Assembly (NCBI RefSeq): GCF_042680685.1
Contig: NZ_JBHUEA010000003.1
Span: 124,001-188,000, forward strand
Direction of reading: 5' to 3'
DNA length: 64,000 bases
Origin: Amnibacterium endophyticum
Lineage (GTDB): Bacteria > Actinomycetota > Actinomycetes > Actinomycetales > Microbacteriaceae
This document shows, piece by piece, positions 8,018 to 15,710 of this stretch. The number at the start of each line of letters is the position of its first letter. Position 1 is the first letter of the stretch. Below the pieces are notes generated by a model that saw only the letters and a list, made by a program, of their open reading frames with translations, ran no database searches and had not been told where the DNA came from. A program made the position numbers and the translations under genes.

Positions 8018-8509
8018 TCAGACGACCGAGGCGCCCTCGGGCTCCGGCTGCTCCCGGTCGCGGGTCGCGCCCTTGTCGGCGCCCAGCGAGGTCGCGAGCA
8101 GCAGCAGCGCGCTCGCGAGGTGCAGGATGTGGTCCGGGGTGTTCAGCGACAGGAAGTTGATCGCCGAGCGGCCGTCGTCGGGCGCAGCGAGGAAGAAGCC
8201 GACGATCCCCAGCAGCAGGTAGGCGGCGCCGATCACGCCGTTCGCCGCCTTGGCCGAGGCGGCGGTGCCCGTGCCCGCGATGATCAGCGCCACGCCGATC
8301 AGCAGGTGCACCACGTTGTGCAGCGGGTTCACCTCGAAGATGCCGAGGATCGCGTTCGAGCCGTCGCCGGGGCCGGCGAAGGGGACGCCGTTGGTCCAGA
8401 AGAAGCCGAGCAGCCCGACCAGCAGGTAGACCGTGCCGAACCCGACGGCGACGATCCGGTTCGGGGACTGGTGGAACGCCGTCCCCGGGTTGATCTGGTT
8501 CACCTGCAC
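8018..8509 (-). CDS. DUF4383 family membrane protein
   Basis: Protein of 163 residues with four predicted membrane helices. Features such as IVAVGFGTVYLLVGLLGF, NPLHNVVHLLIGVAL and LNTPDHILHLASALLLLA match the DUF4383 family; the repeated N-x-x-x-x-x-H motifs just before helices are typical. The start chosen is GTG 8509, nine bases after an AGGAGG on the same strand; an upstream extension would add a segment without membrane character. Function is unknown. It is followed by another small membrane protein gene. Confidence 0.82.
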   Translation of the reverse strand: MQVNQINPGTAFHQSPNRIVAVGFGTVYLLVGLLGFFWTNGVPFAGPGDGSNAILGIFEVNPLHNVVHLLIGVALIIAGTGTAASAKAANGVIGAAYLLLGIVGFFLAAPDDGRSAINFLSLNTPDHILHLASALLLLATSLGADKGATRDREQPEPEGASVV

Positions 8510-8627
8510 GACCGAACGCCTCCTGACCGGTCCCTGGGCGGGACGCGTCCACTGTGGCAGGCCAAGTCGAGTGTTCGCCACCGCCGGCGTGCCGGGACGC
8601 TCGCCCGCCGCGCCGTAGCGTGACGGG

Positions 8628-8957
8628 ATGAGCGACGAGCCGACTCCCCAGCCCACGATCGCGGTGACCCTGCCGGAGGACGTCGAGCAGGGCGTGTTCG
8701 CCGACTTCGCAGCCATCTGGCACACGCCGAACACCTTCGTGCTCGACTTCCTGTCGTTGACCGGTCCGGGGCCGCAGGCCCAGCAGGGCCCGGACGGCGC
8801 GGTCGTGGGCGTGCTGCCGGCGCGGGTCGGCGCGCGCGTCCGGATCCCCGCCGACCAGGTCTTCCAGCTGATCCGCGCCCTGCAGGAGCAGGCGGACCAG
8901 TGGCTGGCGGAGACCGGCCGCTCCGAGCCCCCGGAGTCCTGGCTCCCCGCCGTCTGA
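8628..8957 (+). CDS. DUF3467 domain protein
   Basis: Cytoplasmic protein of 109 residues with the DUF3467 pattern: VFADFAAIWHTPNTFVLDF, a variable loop, then ARVGARVRIPADQVFQLIRAL. Function unknown. A -10-like TAGCGT at 8616-8621 lies six bases before the ATG, so the mRNA is probably leaderless. It is transcribed away from the DUF4383 gene. Confidence 0.88.
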   Translation: MSDEPTPQPTIAVTLPEDVEQGVFADFAAIWHTPNTFVLDFLSLTGPGPQAQQGPDGAVVGVLPARVGARVRIPADQVFQLIRALQEQADQWLAETGRSEPPESWLPAV

Positions 8958-9005
8958 CTCCCCTACCCACCCGCGCCGGACGCTGCGGGAAACGCGAGCC
9001 CTCGA

Positions 9006-9072
9006 GCAGGACATCCGCCCTGCAGCAGGACATCCGCCCGTCGCTTCTCCTGCTGAGCGGCGGATGTCCTGC
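9006..9072. repeat. Directly repeated 14-mer with an inverted third copy; likely terminator
   Basis: GCAGGACATCCGCC occurs at 9006-9019 and 9025-9038, and its reverse complement at 9059-9072. The second and third copies form a 14-bp stem with a 20-base loop. The element lies between the convergent DUF3467 and methyltransferase genes, so it probably terminates both. Confidence 0.7.
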
Positions 9073-9085
9073 CGCAGGGAACGGG

Positions 9086-9700
9086 TCAGGGGAGGGTGCC
9101 GGCGCGCAGCTGCACGTGGCCGTGGTGCCAGGAGGCCGCGGAGACGTCGGTCGCGTCCTCCTCGACCGCCTGCCACGGGTGCGCGTCGAGCCGGCCGAGG
9201 CCGACCGCGGAGATCAGCGGGGCCCAGGCGCGGATCGCCGTGCCGCCGTCGGGCCGGCCGATGTCCGCCACCGCGATTCGGGCGCCCGGCCGCGCCGCCG
9301 CGACGCCGCGCGCCCAGGCGGCGCGCCAGTCCGGGATGAGGGACAGCGTGTTCACCGCGAGCACCGCGTCGACCGGGCCGACATCGGGCGGCAGCACGGA
9401 GCGCGCGCGGGTGAGGTCCGCCTGCACCAGGCGCACCTCGGGCCAGCCGCGCCGCTGCCGCCCCGCCGACCTGCGCAGCATGGCGGGGGAGTCGTCGACG
9501 GCGACGACGAGGCCCGAGGGGCCGAGCGCCCGCGCGAGCGGCGGCAGGTCGAGCCCGGTGCCGGCGCCGAGGACGACCACCGAGTCCCCGCGCCGGAGGC
9601 GCAGCCGCGCGATCGCCTCGAGCCGCGCGGGACGGTAGAGGGGGCGCTCGCCCGACAGCACGTCGTAGCCGATCGAGGTCAGGACTCCGTAGCGCCGCAC
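9086..9700 (-). CDS. Class I SAM-dependent methyltransferase
   Basis: Protein of 204 residues with a Rossmann-type methyltransferase fold. Motif I is VVVLGAGTGLDLPPLAR, followed by VVAVDDSPAM, an acidic post-motif region, and VDAVLAVNTLSLIPDWRAAW at motif IV. It starts with GTG at 9700. It resembles UbiE/Methyltransf_11 types that act on small molecules or lipids, but nothing here fixes the substrate. Confidence 0.78.
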   Translation of the reverse strand: MRRYGVLTSIGYDVLSGERPLYRPARLEAIARLRLRRGDSVVVLGAGTGLDLPPLARALGPSGLVVAVDDSPAMLRRSAGRQRRGWPEVRLVQADLTRARSVLPPDVGPVDAVLAVNTLSLIPDWRAAWARGVAAARPGARIAVADIGRPDGGTAIRAWAPLISAVGLGRLDAHPWQAVEEDATDVSAASWHHGHVQLRAGTLP

Positions 9701-9797
9701 GGTGCCGATCGTGGCGAGCGACGCTGGGAACCCGCGGGAACAGGTTTCCCACGCCTCGTTTCCCGAGGCGTCCCCGAACGGGGCGAGAGGGCCGATC

Positions 9798-9871
9798 TGG
9801 AGCGGGTGACGGGAATCGAACCCGCGCTACCAGCTTGGGAAGCTGGAGTTCTGCCATTGAACTACACCCGC
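9798..9871 (-). tRNA. tRNA-Gly (anticodon CCC)
   Basis: Read on the minus strand, the 74-base gene has a 7-bp acceptor stem (GCGGGTG with CACCCGC), a D-arm, an anticodon stem CCAGC/GCTGG with loop TTCCCAA (anticodon CCC), a T-arm with GGTTCGATTCC, a discriminator T and an encoded CCA. It reads GGG glycine codons. Confidence 0.95.
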
Positions 9872-9918
9872 GACGCACCCCGGAGGGCGCGGGCCCACTG
9901 TAGCAATAGGGTCGGGGC

Positions 9919-10524
9919 GTGCTCCTGTCGGACCGCGACATCGCCGCCCAGCTCGACTCTGGACGGGTGCGACTCGACCCCTACGACGCCGGGCTGCTGC
10001 AGCCCTCCAGCTTCGACGTGCGGCTCGACCGCTGGTTCCGGCTGTTCGACAACCACAAGTACGCGGTCATCGACCCCGCCGAGCACCAGCCGGAGCTGAC
10101 CCGGCTGGTCGAGACGAAGCCGGGGGAGCCGTTCATCCTGCACCCCGGGGAGTTCGTTCTCGGCGCGACCTTCGAGTCGGTCACGCTGCCGGACGACATC
10201 GCGGCCCGGCTCGAGGGCAAGAGCTCCCTCGGGCGGCTCGGCCTGCTGACGCACTCCACGGCGGGCTTCGTCGACCCCGGGTTCACCGGCCACATCACGC
10301 TCGAGCTCTCGAACGTCGCGACGCTGCCGATCAAGCTGTGGCCCGGCATGAAGATCGGGCAGCTCTGCTTCTTCCGCCTCAGCTCGCCCGCCGAGAAGCC
10401 CTACGGGTCGGGGGAGTACGCGAGCCGGTACCAGGGGCAGCGGGGGCCGACGGCGTCCCGGTCCTACCTGAACTTCATGCGGACCGACGTGACGTCGAGC
10501 GACGCGGGTGCGGCCGGCGCCTGA
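9919..10524 (+). CDS. dcd: dCTP deaminase
   Basis: Trimeric enzyme that deaminates dCTP on the route to dTTP, 201 residues. Typical segments are LLQPSSFDVRL, ARLEGKSSLGRLGL, the catalytic region HSTAGFVDPGFTGHITLEL, and KIGQLCFFRL. In mycobacteria the family member also hydrolyses dUTP; the sequence shown here does not settle that. The GTG at 9919 is preceded by TAGGGT (9907-9912) with a six-base gap, so the mRNA is probably leaderless. It converges with idi, three bases apart. Confidence 0.95.
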   Translation: MLLSDRDIAAQLDSGRVRLDPYDAGLLQPSSFDVRLDRWFRLFDNHKYAVIDPAEHQPELTRLVETKPGEPFILHPGEFVLGATFESVTLPDDIAARLEGKSSLGRLGLLTHSTAGFVDPGFTGHITLELSNVATLPIKLWPGMKIGQLCFFRLSSPAEKPYGSGEYASRYQGQRGPTASRSYLNFMRTDVTSSDAGAAGA

Positions 10525-10527
10525 GCC

Positions 10528-11058
10528 TCAGGCGCGCTGCGCCGCCATCGCCTCGAGCTGCAGGTTCAGCCACGGGCTGAACGCCCAGGGCGCCGCGGCG
10601 GTCGCGGCCTCGAGGTCGGCGCGGTCGATCCAGCGGAACTCGACGACCTCGTCCGGGTCCGGCAGCACGTCGTCGTCCGTCCGCGCCGAGAAGACGGGGC
10701 ACACCTCGTTCTCGACCACGCCGGACGCGTCGGTCGCGCGGTAGCGGAAGTCGGGCAGCAGCGGCGCGACGTCGACGAGCACGACGCCCAGCTCGTCGAG
10801 CGCGCGACGCGCGATCGCCGACTCCATGGACTCGCCGGGCGCCGGGTGGCCGCAGAAGGAGTTCGTCCACACCCCGGGCCAGGTGCGCTTGGACAGCGCC
10901 CTGCGGGTCACGAGGAGGCGCCCGGCGCCATCGACCACGTGGCAGCTGAAGGCGAGGTGCAGCGGGGTGTCCGCGTCGTGGACGGTGGCCTTCGGGGCGG
11001 TTCCGATCGGCTCGCCGTCCTCGTCCACCAGCACGACCTGCTCGTCCGGTTCCGTCAT
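10528..11058 (-). CDS. idi: Isopentenyl-diphosphate delta-isomerase, type 1
   Basis: Converts IPP to DMAPP, the starter for carotenoid precursors; 176 residues with a Nudix fold. The catalytic Cys lies in SFCGHPAPGE and the catalytic Glu in ENEVCPVF; the Nudix-like helix is ESAIARRALDELGV. It is transcribed away from the carotenoid operon, with which it is functionally linked. The intergenic stretch of 23 bases to the leader ORF must hold promoters for both directions. Confidence 0.95.
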   Translation of the reverse strand: MTEPDEQVVLVDEDGEPIGTAPKATVHDADTPLHLAFSCHVVDGAGRLLVTRRALSKRTWPGVWTNSFCGHPAPGESMESAIARRALDELGVVLVDVAPLLPDFRYRATDASGVVENEVCPVFSARTDDDVLPDPDEVVEFRWIDRADLEAATAAAPWAFSPWLNLQLEAMAAQRA

Positions 11059-11081
11059 CCGCTCCGCTGTACCCTTGCCTC

Positions 11082-11153
11082 GTGCCCGCCAGCGACGCCC
11101 CCGCGCGGGGGCGCCGGGGCGTCAGCGTAGCGGCCGGCCGCGGGATGCGGTGA
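11082..11153 (+). CDS. Putative 23-codon leader ORF before crtB
   Basis: GTG at 11082 lies six bases after TACCCT (11070-11075), the same spacing seen at other apparently leaderless genes in the window. The frame runs 23 codons (VPASDAPARGRRGV... GRGMR) to a TGA at 11151 that overlaps the crtB ATG by one base. It may be a translated leader coupled to crtB, or the remnant of a deleted crtE, which is usually found at this place. No homology is recognised. Confidence 0.3.
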   Translation: MPASDAPARGRRGVSVAAGRGMR

Positions 11154-12034
11154 TGGCGGCGCTCACCTCCCTGCAGCGCTACGACCGCGCCGCGAGCCGC
11201 AGCGCGGCGGTCGTCATCGGCGAGTACTCGACGTCCTTCGGCCTCGCCGTCCGCCTGCTGCCGCGCGCGACGCGGGGCCACATCCGCGACGTCTACGCGC
11301 TCGTGCGCCTCGCCGACGAGGTCGTCGACGGCGTCGCGTCCGCCGCGGGGCTGCGGCAGGAGCAGATCGCCGAAGCGCTCGACGCGCTCGAGGCGGACAC
11401 CTACCGCGCGATGTCGACCGGCTACTCGACGAACCTCGTGGTGCACGCGTTCGCGCAGACCGCCCGCGAGGTGCGGATCGAGCGGGAGATCGTCGCCCCG
11501 TTCTTCGCCTCGATGCGGATGGACCTCACCCGGGCCGCGCACACGGGCGACAGCTTCGCGGAGTACGTCGACGGGTCCGCGGAGGTCGTCGGCCTGATGT
11601 GCCTGCGCGCGTTCGTCGCCGCGGGGCCTTCCCGCAGCCCGGCGCAGCTCGAGGTGCTGGAGACCGGCGCGAGGCGGCTCGGCGCGGCGTTCCAGAAGGT
11701 GAACTTCCTGCGCGACCTCGCGGCGGACGCCGACGGCCTCGGCCGCGCGTACTTCCCCGGCGTCGACGTGCAGCACCTCGACGAGGGGACGAAGACGCGG
11801 CTGCTCGATGACATCGACGCCGACCTCGAGGCCGCCGCGCGCACGCTGCCGCTGCTCGAGCGCGGCCCCAGGCGCGCGGTCGCGCTCGCGCACGGGCTCT
11901 TCGCCGAGCTCTCCCGCCGCCTCCGCGCCACCCCCGCGGCGGCGCTGAAGACGACGCGGGTGCGGGTGCCCGACCCCGTGAAGGCGCAGCTCGCCGCGCT
12001 CGCCGTCGCCGACCGGCTGCCGAGGCGGTCGTGA
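11153..12034 (+). CDS. crtB: Phytoene synthase
   Basis: Condenses two GGPP to phytoene, 293 residues. The first Asp-rich motif is VYALVRLADEVVDG and the second is FLRDLAADADGLGRAYFPG; CLRAFVAAG lies between. The ATG at 11153 is used; a GTG one codon earlier is an alternative. The stop overlaps the GTG of crtI. First structural gene of the carotenoid operon. Confidence 0.94.
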   Translation: MAALTSLQRYDRAASRSAAVVIGEYSTSFGLAVRLLPRATRGHIRDVYALVRLADEVVDGVASAAGLRQEQIAEALDALEADTYRAMSTGYSTNLVVHAFAQTAREVRIEREIVAPFFASMRMDLTRAAHTGDSFAEYVDGSAEVVGLMCLRAFVAAGPSRSPAQLEVLETGARRLGAAFQKVNFLRDLAADADGLGRAYFPGVDVQHLDEGTKTRLLDDIDADLEAAARTLPLLERGPRRAVALAHGLFAELSRRLRATPAAALKTTRVRVPDPVKAQLAALAVADRLPRRS

Positions 12035-13632
12035 GCGCGCCCTCCGGCGGGCGGGAGCCCGGGCGCGCGGTCGTCATCGGCGGCGGCATCGCCGGCCTGT
12101 CCTCCGCGGCGCTGCTGGCGGAGGAGGGCTGGCAGGTCGTGCTGCTCGAGGCGCGGGACGTGCTCGGCGGGCGGGCGGGGGAGTGGGACCACGCCGGCTA
12201 CCGCTTCGAGACCGGACCGTCCTGGTACCTGATGCCCGAGGTCTTCGACCACTTCTTCCGGCTGCTCGGCACGAGCGCCGACGAGCAGCTCGAGCTGCAG
12301 CGGCTGTCGCCCGGCTACCGCGTGGTGTTCGAGCCGAAGGGCGGCGAGCCCGCCGAGGTCGTCGACATCGCCGCCGACCGGGCCGGCAACCTCGCGCTCG
12401 CCGAGCGGCTGGAGCCCGGGGCCGGGCCGCGGCTCGCGGCCTACCTCGACAGCGCGCGCTGGGTGTACGACACCGCGCTGCGCCGCTTCCTCTACACGAC
12501 CTTCGCGTCGCTGCGCCCGCTGCTCGTGCCCGAGGTGCTGCGCGGGCTGCCGCGCCTCGTGCCGATGCTGACGGAGTCGTTGCACCGGTACGTCTCCCGC
12601 CGGTTCCGGGACCGACGGCTCGGGCAGATCCTCGAGTACCCGGCGGTCTTCCTCGGCAGCTCGCCGTTCCGCACGCCCGGCATGTACCACCTGATGAGCA
12701 CCCTCGACCTCGAGGGCGGCGTGCTCTACCCGAAGGGCGGCATCAGCGCCCTGATCGAGGCGGTCCGCCGGGTTGCGGTCGAGCGCGGCGTCGAGATCCG
12801 CACGAGCACGCCGGCGACCCGGATCCTCACGGAGGGCACCGCCGCGACCCGGCCGCACGTGACCGGGGTCCGCACCCCGGGCGGCGACGTGCCGGCGGAC
12901 CTCGTCGTGAGCGCCATGGACCTCGAGGCGTCGGAGCGCGCGCTGCTGCCCCCGGCGCTGCGCACCTACGGCCCCGAGTGGTGGGCCGACCGCGAGCCGG
13001 GACCGTCGGCGGTGCTGGTCCTGCTCGGCGTGCGCGGCGAGCTGCCGGAGCTGCTGCACCACACGCTGCTGTTCACGGAGGACTGGCACGCGAACTTCTC
13101 GGCCGTGATGCCGCCGAAGGGGCGCCCCCCGGCACCGCTGCCCGACGAGCTGTCGCTGTACGTCTGCCGCCCGAGCGCCACCGACCAGGTCGCGCCGGAC
13201 GGGCACGAGAACCTCTTCGTGCTCGTGCCGATGACCGCCGACACGACGATCGGGCGCGGAGGTGTCGACGGCGCGGGCGCACCGGCGGTGGAGGCGATCG
13301 CCGACCGCGCGATCGCGCAGCTGTCGCGGTGGCTCGAGGTGCCGGACCTGGCGGAGCGCATCGAGGTGCGGCGCACGATCGGCCCGGCGGACTTCGCCGA
13401 GGACCTCGCGGCCTGGCACGGCACCGCGCTCGGCCCCGCGCACACGCTCGCCCAGAGCGCACTCTTCCGCGCGGGGAACGTGTCGAAGCGGGTCGACGGG
13501 CTGCTCTACGCGGGCGGCTCCACCATCCCGGGCATCGGCCTGCCGATGTGCGTGATCAGCGCGGAGCTCGTGATCAAGCGGCTGCGCGGCGACACCTCCA
13601 CCGGTCCGCTGCCCGAGCCGCTGCGCCCGTGA
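12031..13632 (+). CDS. crtI: Phytoene desaturase
   Basis: FAD-dependent desaturase that turns phytoene into lycopene, 533 residues, membrane-associated. The dinucleotide fold is VVIGGGIAGLSSAALLAEEG and continues into LLEARDVLGGRAG. The C-terminal carotenoid signature LLYAGGSTIPGIGLPMCVIS is present. GTG start at 12031 inside the crtB stop; its own stop overlaps the crtYe GTG. Confidence 0.95.
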   Translation: MSAPSGGREPGRAVVIGGGIAGLSSAALLAEEGWQVVLLEARDVLGGRAGEWDHAGYRFETGPSWYLMPEVFDHFFRLLGTSADEQLELQRLSPGYRVVFEPKGGEPAEVVDIAADRAGNLALAERLEPGAGPRLAAYLDSARWVYDTALRRFLYTTFASLRPLLVPEVLRGLPRLVPMLTESLHRYVSRRFRDRRLGQILEYPAVFLGSSPFRTPGMYHLMSTLDLEGGVLYPKGGISALIEAVRRVAVERGVEIRTSTPATRILTEGTAATRPHVTGVRTPGGDVPADLVVSAMDLEASERALLPPALRTYGPEWWADREPGPSAVLVLLGVRGELPELLHHTLLFTEDWHANFSAVMPPKGRPPAPLPDELSLYVCRPSATDQVAPDGHENLFVLVPMTADTTIGRGGVDGAGAPAVEAIADRAIAQLSRWLEVPDLAERIEVRRTIGPADFAEDLAAWHGTALGPAHTLAQSALFRAGNVSKRVDGLLYAGGSTIPGIGLPMCVISAELVIKRLRGDTSTGPLPEPLRP

Positions 13633-13970
13633 CGGGGCTCTACCTCGGGGCGCTGCTGGTCTCGATCGCCGGGCTCGTCACCCTCGACCTGAGGTTGAGG
13701 CTGTTCCTCTTCGCCGCTCCGGCGCGCGCCGCGGTCGTGCTCGTCGCCGGGGTCGCGGGCTTCCTCGCGTGGGACGCGGCCGGCGTCGGGCTCGGCATCT
13801 TCTTCGAGGGCCCGAGCACCTGGCTGGTCGGCGTCGACCTCGCGCCGGACATCCCGCTCGAGGAGCTCTTCTTCCTGATCCTGCTCTGCCTGTCCGCCAT
13901 GCACGCCTTCCTCCTGGCGCAGCGCCTGCTCGGGCGCGGCACCGTCCGGTCCGGCGGTGAGCGCGCGTGA
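13629..13970 (+). CDS. crtYe: Lycopene cyclase subunit (CrtYe-like)
   Basis: Small heterodimeric lycopene cyclase subunit, 113 residues and three membrane helices. FFEGPSTWLVGVDLAPDIPLEE followed by LFFLILLCLSAMHAF corresponds to the catalytic PxxE region of these cyclases (here IPLEELFF). With CrtYf it cyclises the ends of a C50 (or C40) acyclic carotenoid. Whether the ring is epsilon (decaprenoxanthin) or gamma (sarcinaxanthin) cannot be read from the sequence alone. Confidence 0.85.
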   Translation: MTGLYLGALLVSIAGLVTLDLRLRLFLFAAPARAAVVLVAGVAGFLAWDAAGVGLGIFFEGPSTWLVGVDLAPDIPLEELFFLILLCLSAMHAFLLAQRLLGRGTVRSGGERA

Positions 13971-14263
13971 CGACGTACCTGCTGCTGTCGCTCGCGGTGC
14001 TCGTGCCGGTGTGCGCGCTGGCCCTCGTCGTGCTCGTCCGGCGGCGCGCGCTCGCGCCCGCCCTGCTCGGGCTCGCGGTGCTGCTCGTCCTCACCGCCGT
14101 GTTCGACAACGTCATCGTCGGCACCGGGATCGTCGCGTACGACGACGCACGGATCCTCGGGGTGCGGCTCGGCGTCGCGCCGATCGAGGACTTCTCGTAC
14201 GCGATCGCCGCCGTGCTCGCGCTGCCGGCCCTGTGGCTCGCGCTGGAGCGGCGGCCGCGATGA
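13967..14263 (+). CDS. crtYf: Lycopene cyclase subunit (CrtYf-like)
   Basis: Partner subunit of the heterodimeric cyclase, 98 residues with three membrane helices. TAVFDNVIVGTGIVAYDDARILGVRLGVAPIED (segments FDNVIVGTGIVAYD and GVAPIEDFSYAI) carries the conserved PxED of this family. GTG start overlaps the crtYe stop; its stop overlaps the crtEb ATG. Confidence 0.86.
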   Translation: MTTYLLLSLAVLVPVCALALVVLVRRRALAPALLGLAVLLVLTAVFDNVIVGTGIVAYDDARILGVRLGVAPIEDFSYAIAAVLALPALWLALERRPR

Positions 14264-15120
14264 TCCGGCACCTGTTCTGGTCCTCCCGGCCGCTGTCGTG
14301 GATCAACACGGCGTACCCCTTCGCGCTCGCGTACCTGCTGCTCGCGCGGCCGGTCGACCCCGTGCTGCTCGTCGTCGGCACCCTCTACTTCCTGATCCCC
14401 TACAACCTCGCGATGTACGGGGTGAACGACGTCTTCGACTACGAGTCCGACCTGCGGAACCCGCGCAAGGGCGGGGTCGAGGGTTCCGTGCTCGCCCCCG
14501 CGCTGCACCGGCCGACGCTCATCGCGGCCGCGGTGACGAACATCCCGTTCCTCGTCGTGCTGGTGGTGCTCGGGAACCCGGCGTCGTGGCTCGTGCTCGC
14601 GATCAGCGTCTTCGCCGTGATCGCGTACAGCTCCAAGGGGCTGCGGTTCAAGGAGCGGCCCGTGCTCGACTCCGTCACCTCCAGCACCCACTTCGTCAGC
14701 CCGGCCGTCTACGGCGTCGCGCTCGCGGGTGCCGCCGTCGATGCGCGCACCGTGCTGCTGCTCGCCGCCTTCTTCTGCTGGGGGATGGCGAGCCACGCCT
14801 TCGGCGCGGTGCAGGACGTGCCGGCCGACCGCGAGGCCGGCATCGGGTCCATCGCCACCGCGCTCGGCGCTCGCGCCACGGTGGGGATCGCCGCCGCCCT
14901 CTACCTCGCCGGGGGCGTGCTCGCCGGCCTCTCCGGCTGGCCGACCGCGCTCGCGGGCCTCCTCGCCCTGCCCTACCTGGCGATGGTCGCGCCCTTCCTC
15001 CGGATCACGGACGGGACGGCGGAGACCGCGAACCGCGGCTGGCGCCGCTTCCTCGCCATCAACTTCGGGGCGGGCTTCGGTGTGACGATGCTGGCGATCG
15101 CGGCCTCCGCGCTCGCCTGA
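14260..15120 (+). CDS. crtEb: Lycopene elongase, UbiA-family prenyltransferase
   Basis: Integral membrane prenyltransferase, 286 residues, that adds C5 units to lycopene on the way to C50 carotenoids. The prenyl-diphosphate binding motif NDVFDYESDLRNPRKGG is clear, and the second Asp-rich motif is in AVQDVPADREAGIGSIAT. It is the last gene of the crtB-crtI-crtYe-crtYf-crtEb operon, all joined by overlapping stop/start codons. CrtE (GGPP synthase) is not in the window. Confidence 0.92.
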   Translation: MIRHLFWSSRPLSWINTAYPFALAYLLLARPVDPVLLVVGTLYFLIPYNLAMYGVNDVFDYESDLRNPRKGGVEGSVLAPALHRPTLIAAAVTNIPFLVVLVVLGNPASWLVLAISVFAVIAYSSKGLRFKERPVLDSVTSSTHFVSPAVYGVALAGAAVDARTVLLLAAFFCWGMASHAFGAVQDVPADREAGIGSIATALGARATVGIAAALYLAGGVLAGLSGWPTALAGLLALPYLAMVAPFLRITDGTAETANRGWRRFLAINFGAGFGVTMLAIAASALA

Positions 15121-15146
15121 CCGCCGCCGCGGGGGAGGATCGTCCC

Positions 15147-15647
15147 GTGCGGCGCAAGCAGGTCCATCGGATCGAGCCGGGGGACGGCCAGGAGTCGGTG
15201 TGGGACTACCCGCGACCGCCCGCGGTCGAGCCGACGGGCGACCGGGTCGTCGTCGTGCTCGGCGGCCGGACGATCGTCGACACGACGGAGGCGGTGCGGG
15301 TGCTCGAGACGAGCCATCCGCCGGTCTACTACGTGCCGGCGGAGGCGATCCGGGCCGACGTGCACATCGCGCAGGGCATGAGCCTCTGCGAGTTCAAGGG
15401 GATGGCGCGGTACCTGACGATCGCGGCGGGCGACCGCATCGCGGTGCGCTCCGCCTGGACCTACCCGGAGCCGTGGCCGGGGTACGAGGACCTCGCCGGC
15501 ATGGTCGCCGTCTACCCCTCGAGGATGGACCGCTGCGAGGTCGCGGGCGAGGTCGTCGCGCCGCAGGAGGGCGACTTCTACGGCGGCTGGATCACCTCGA
15601 AGGTCGTCGGTCCGTTCAAGGGCGCCCCCGGCACCCTCGGCTGGTAG
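15147..15647 (+). CDS. DUF427 domain protein
   Basis: Protein of 166 residues with the compact beta-rich DUF427 domain: VVVVLGGRTIVDTTEAVRVLE, PVYYVPAEAIR, CEFKGMARYLTI, AWTYPEPWPGYEDLAGMVAVYPSRMD. Function unknown. The GTG at 15147 lies six bases after GAGGAT, fitting the leaderless pattern. Transcribed in the same direction as the carotenoid genes but with its own promoter. Confidence 0.88.
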   Translation: MRRKQVHRIEPGDGQESVWDYPRPPAVEPTGDRVVVVLGGRTIVDTTEAVRVLETSHPPVYYVPAEAIRADVHIAQGMSLCEFKGMARYLTIAAGDRIAVRSAWTYPEPWPGYEDLAGMVAVYPSRMDRCEVAGEVVAPQEGDFYGGWITSKVVGPFKGAPGTLGW

Positions 15648-15651
15648 CCGT

Positions 15652-15705
15652 CGGTCACTGTTCGTGCTGCTCTGACGCGCGCAGAGCAGCACGAACACCG
15701 ACCGA
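15652..15705. repeat. Palindromic intergenic repeat, family A copy 1; bidirectional terminator
   Basis: A perfect 16-bp stem (15659-15674 with 15682-15697, loop ACGCGCG) is flanked by imperfectly paired CGGTC-type ends. It lies between two convergent genes. A copy sharing over 20 bases of one arm occurs at 40650-40696, also between convergent genes. Confidence 0.85.
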
Positions 15706-15710
15706 CCGGG

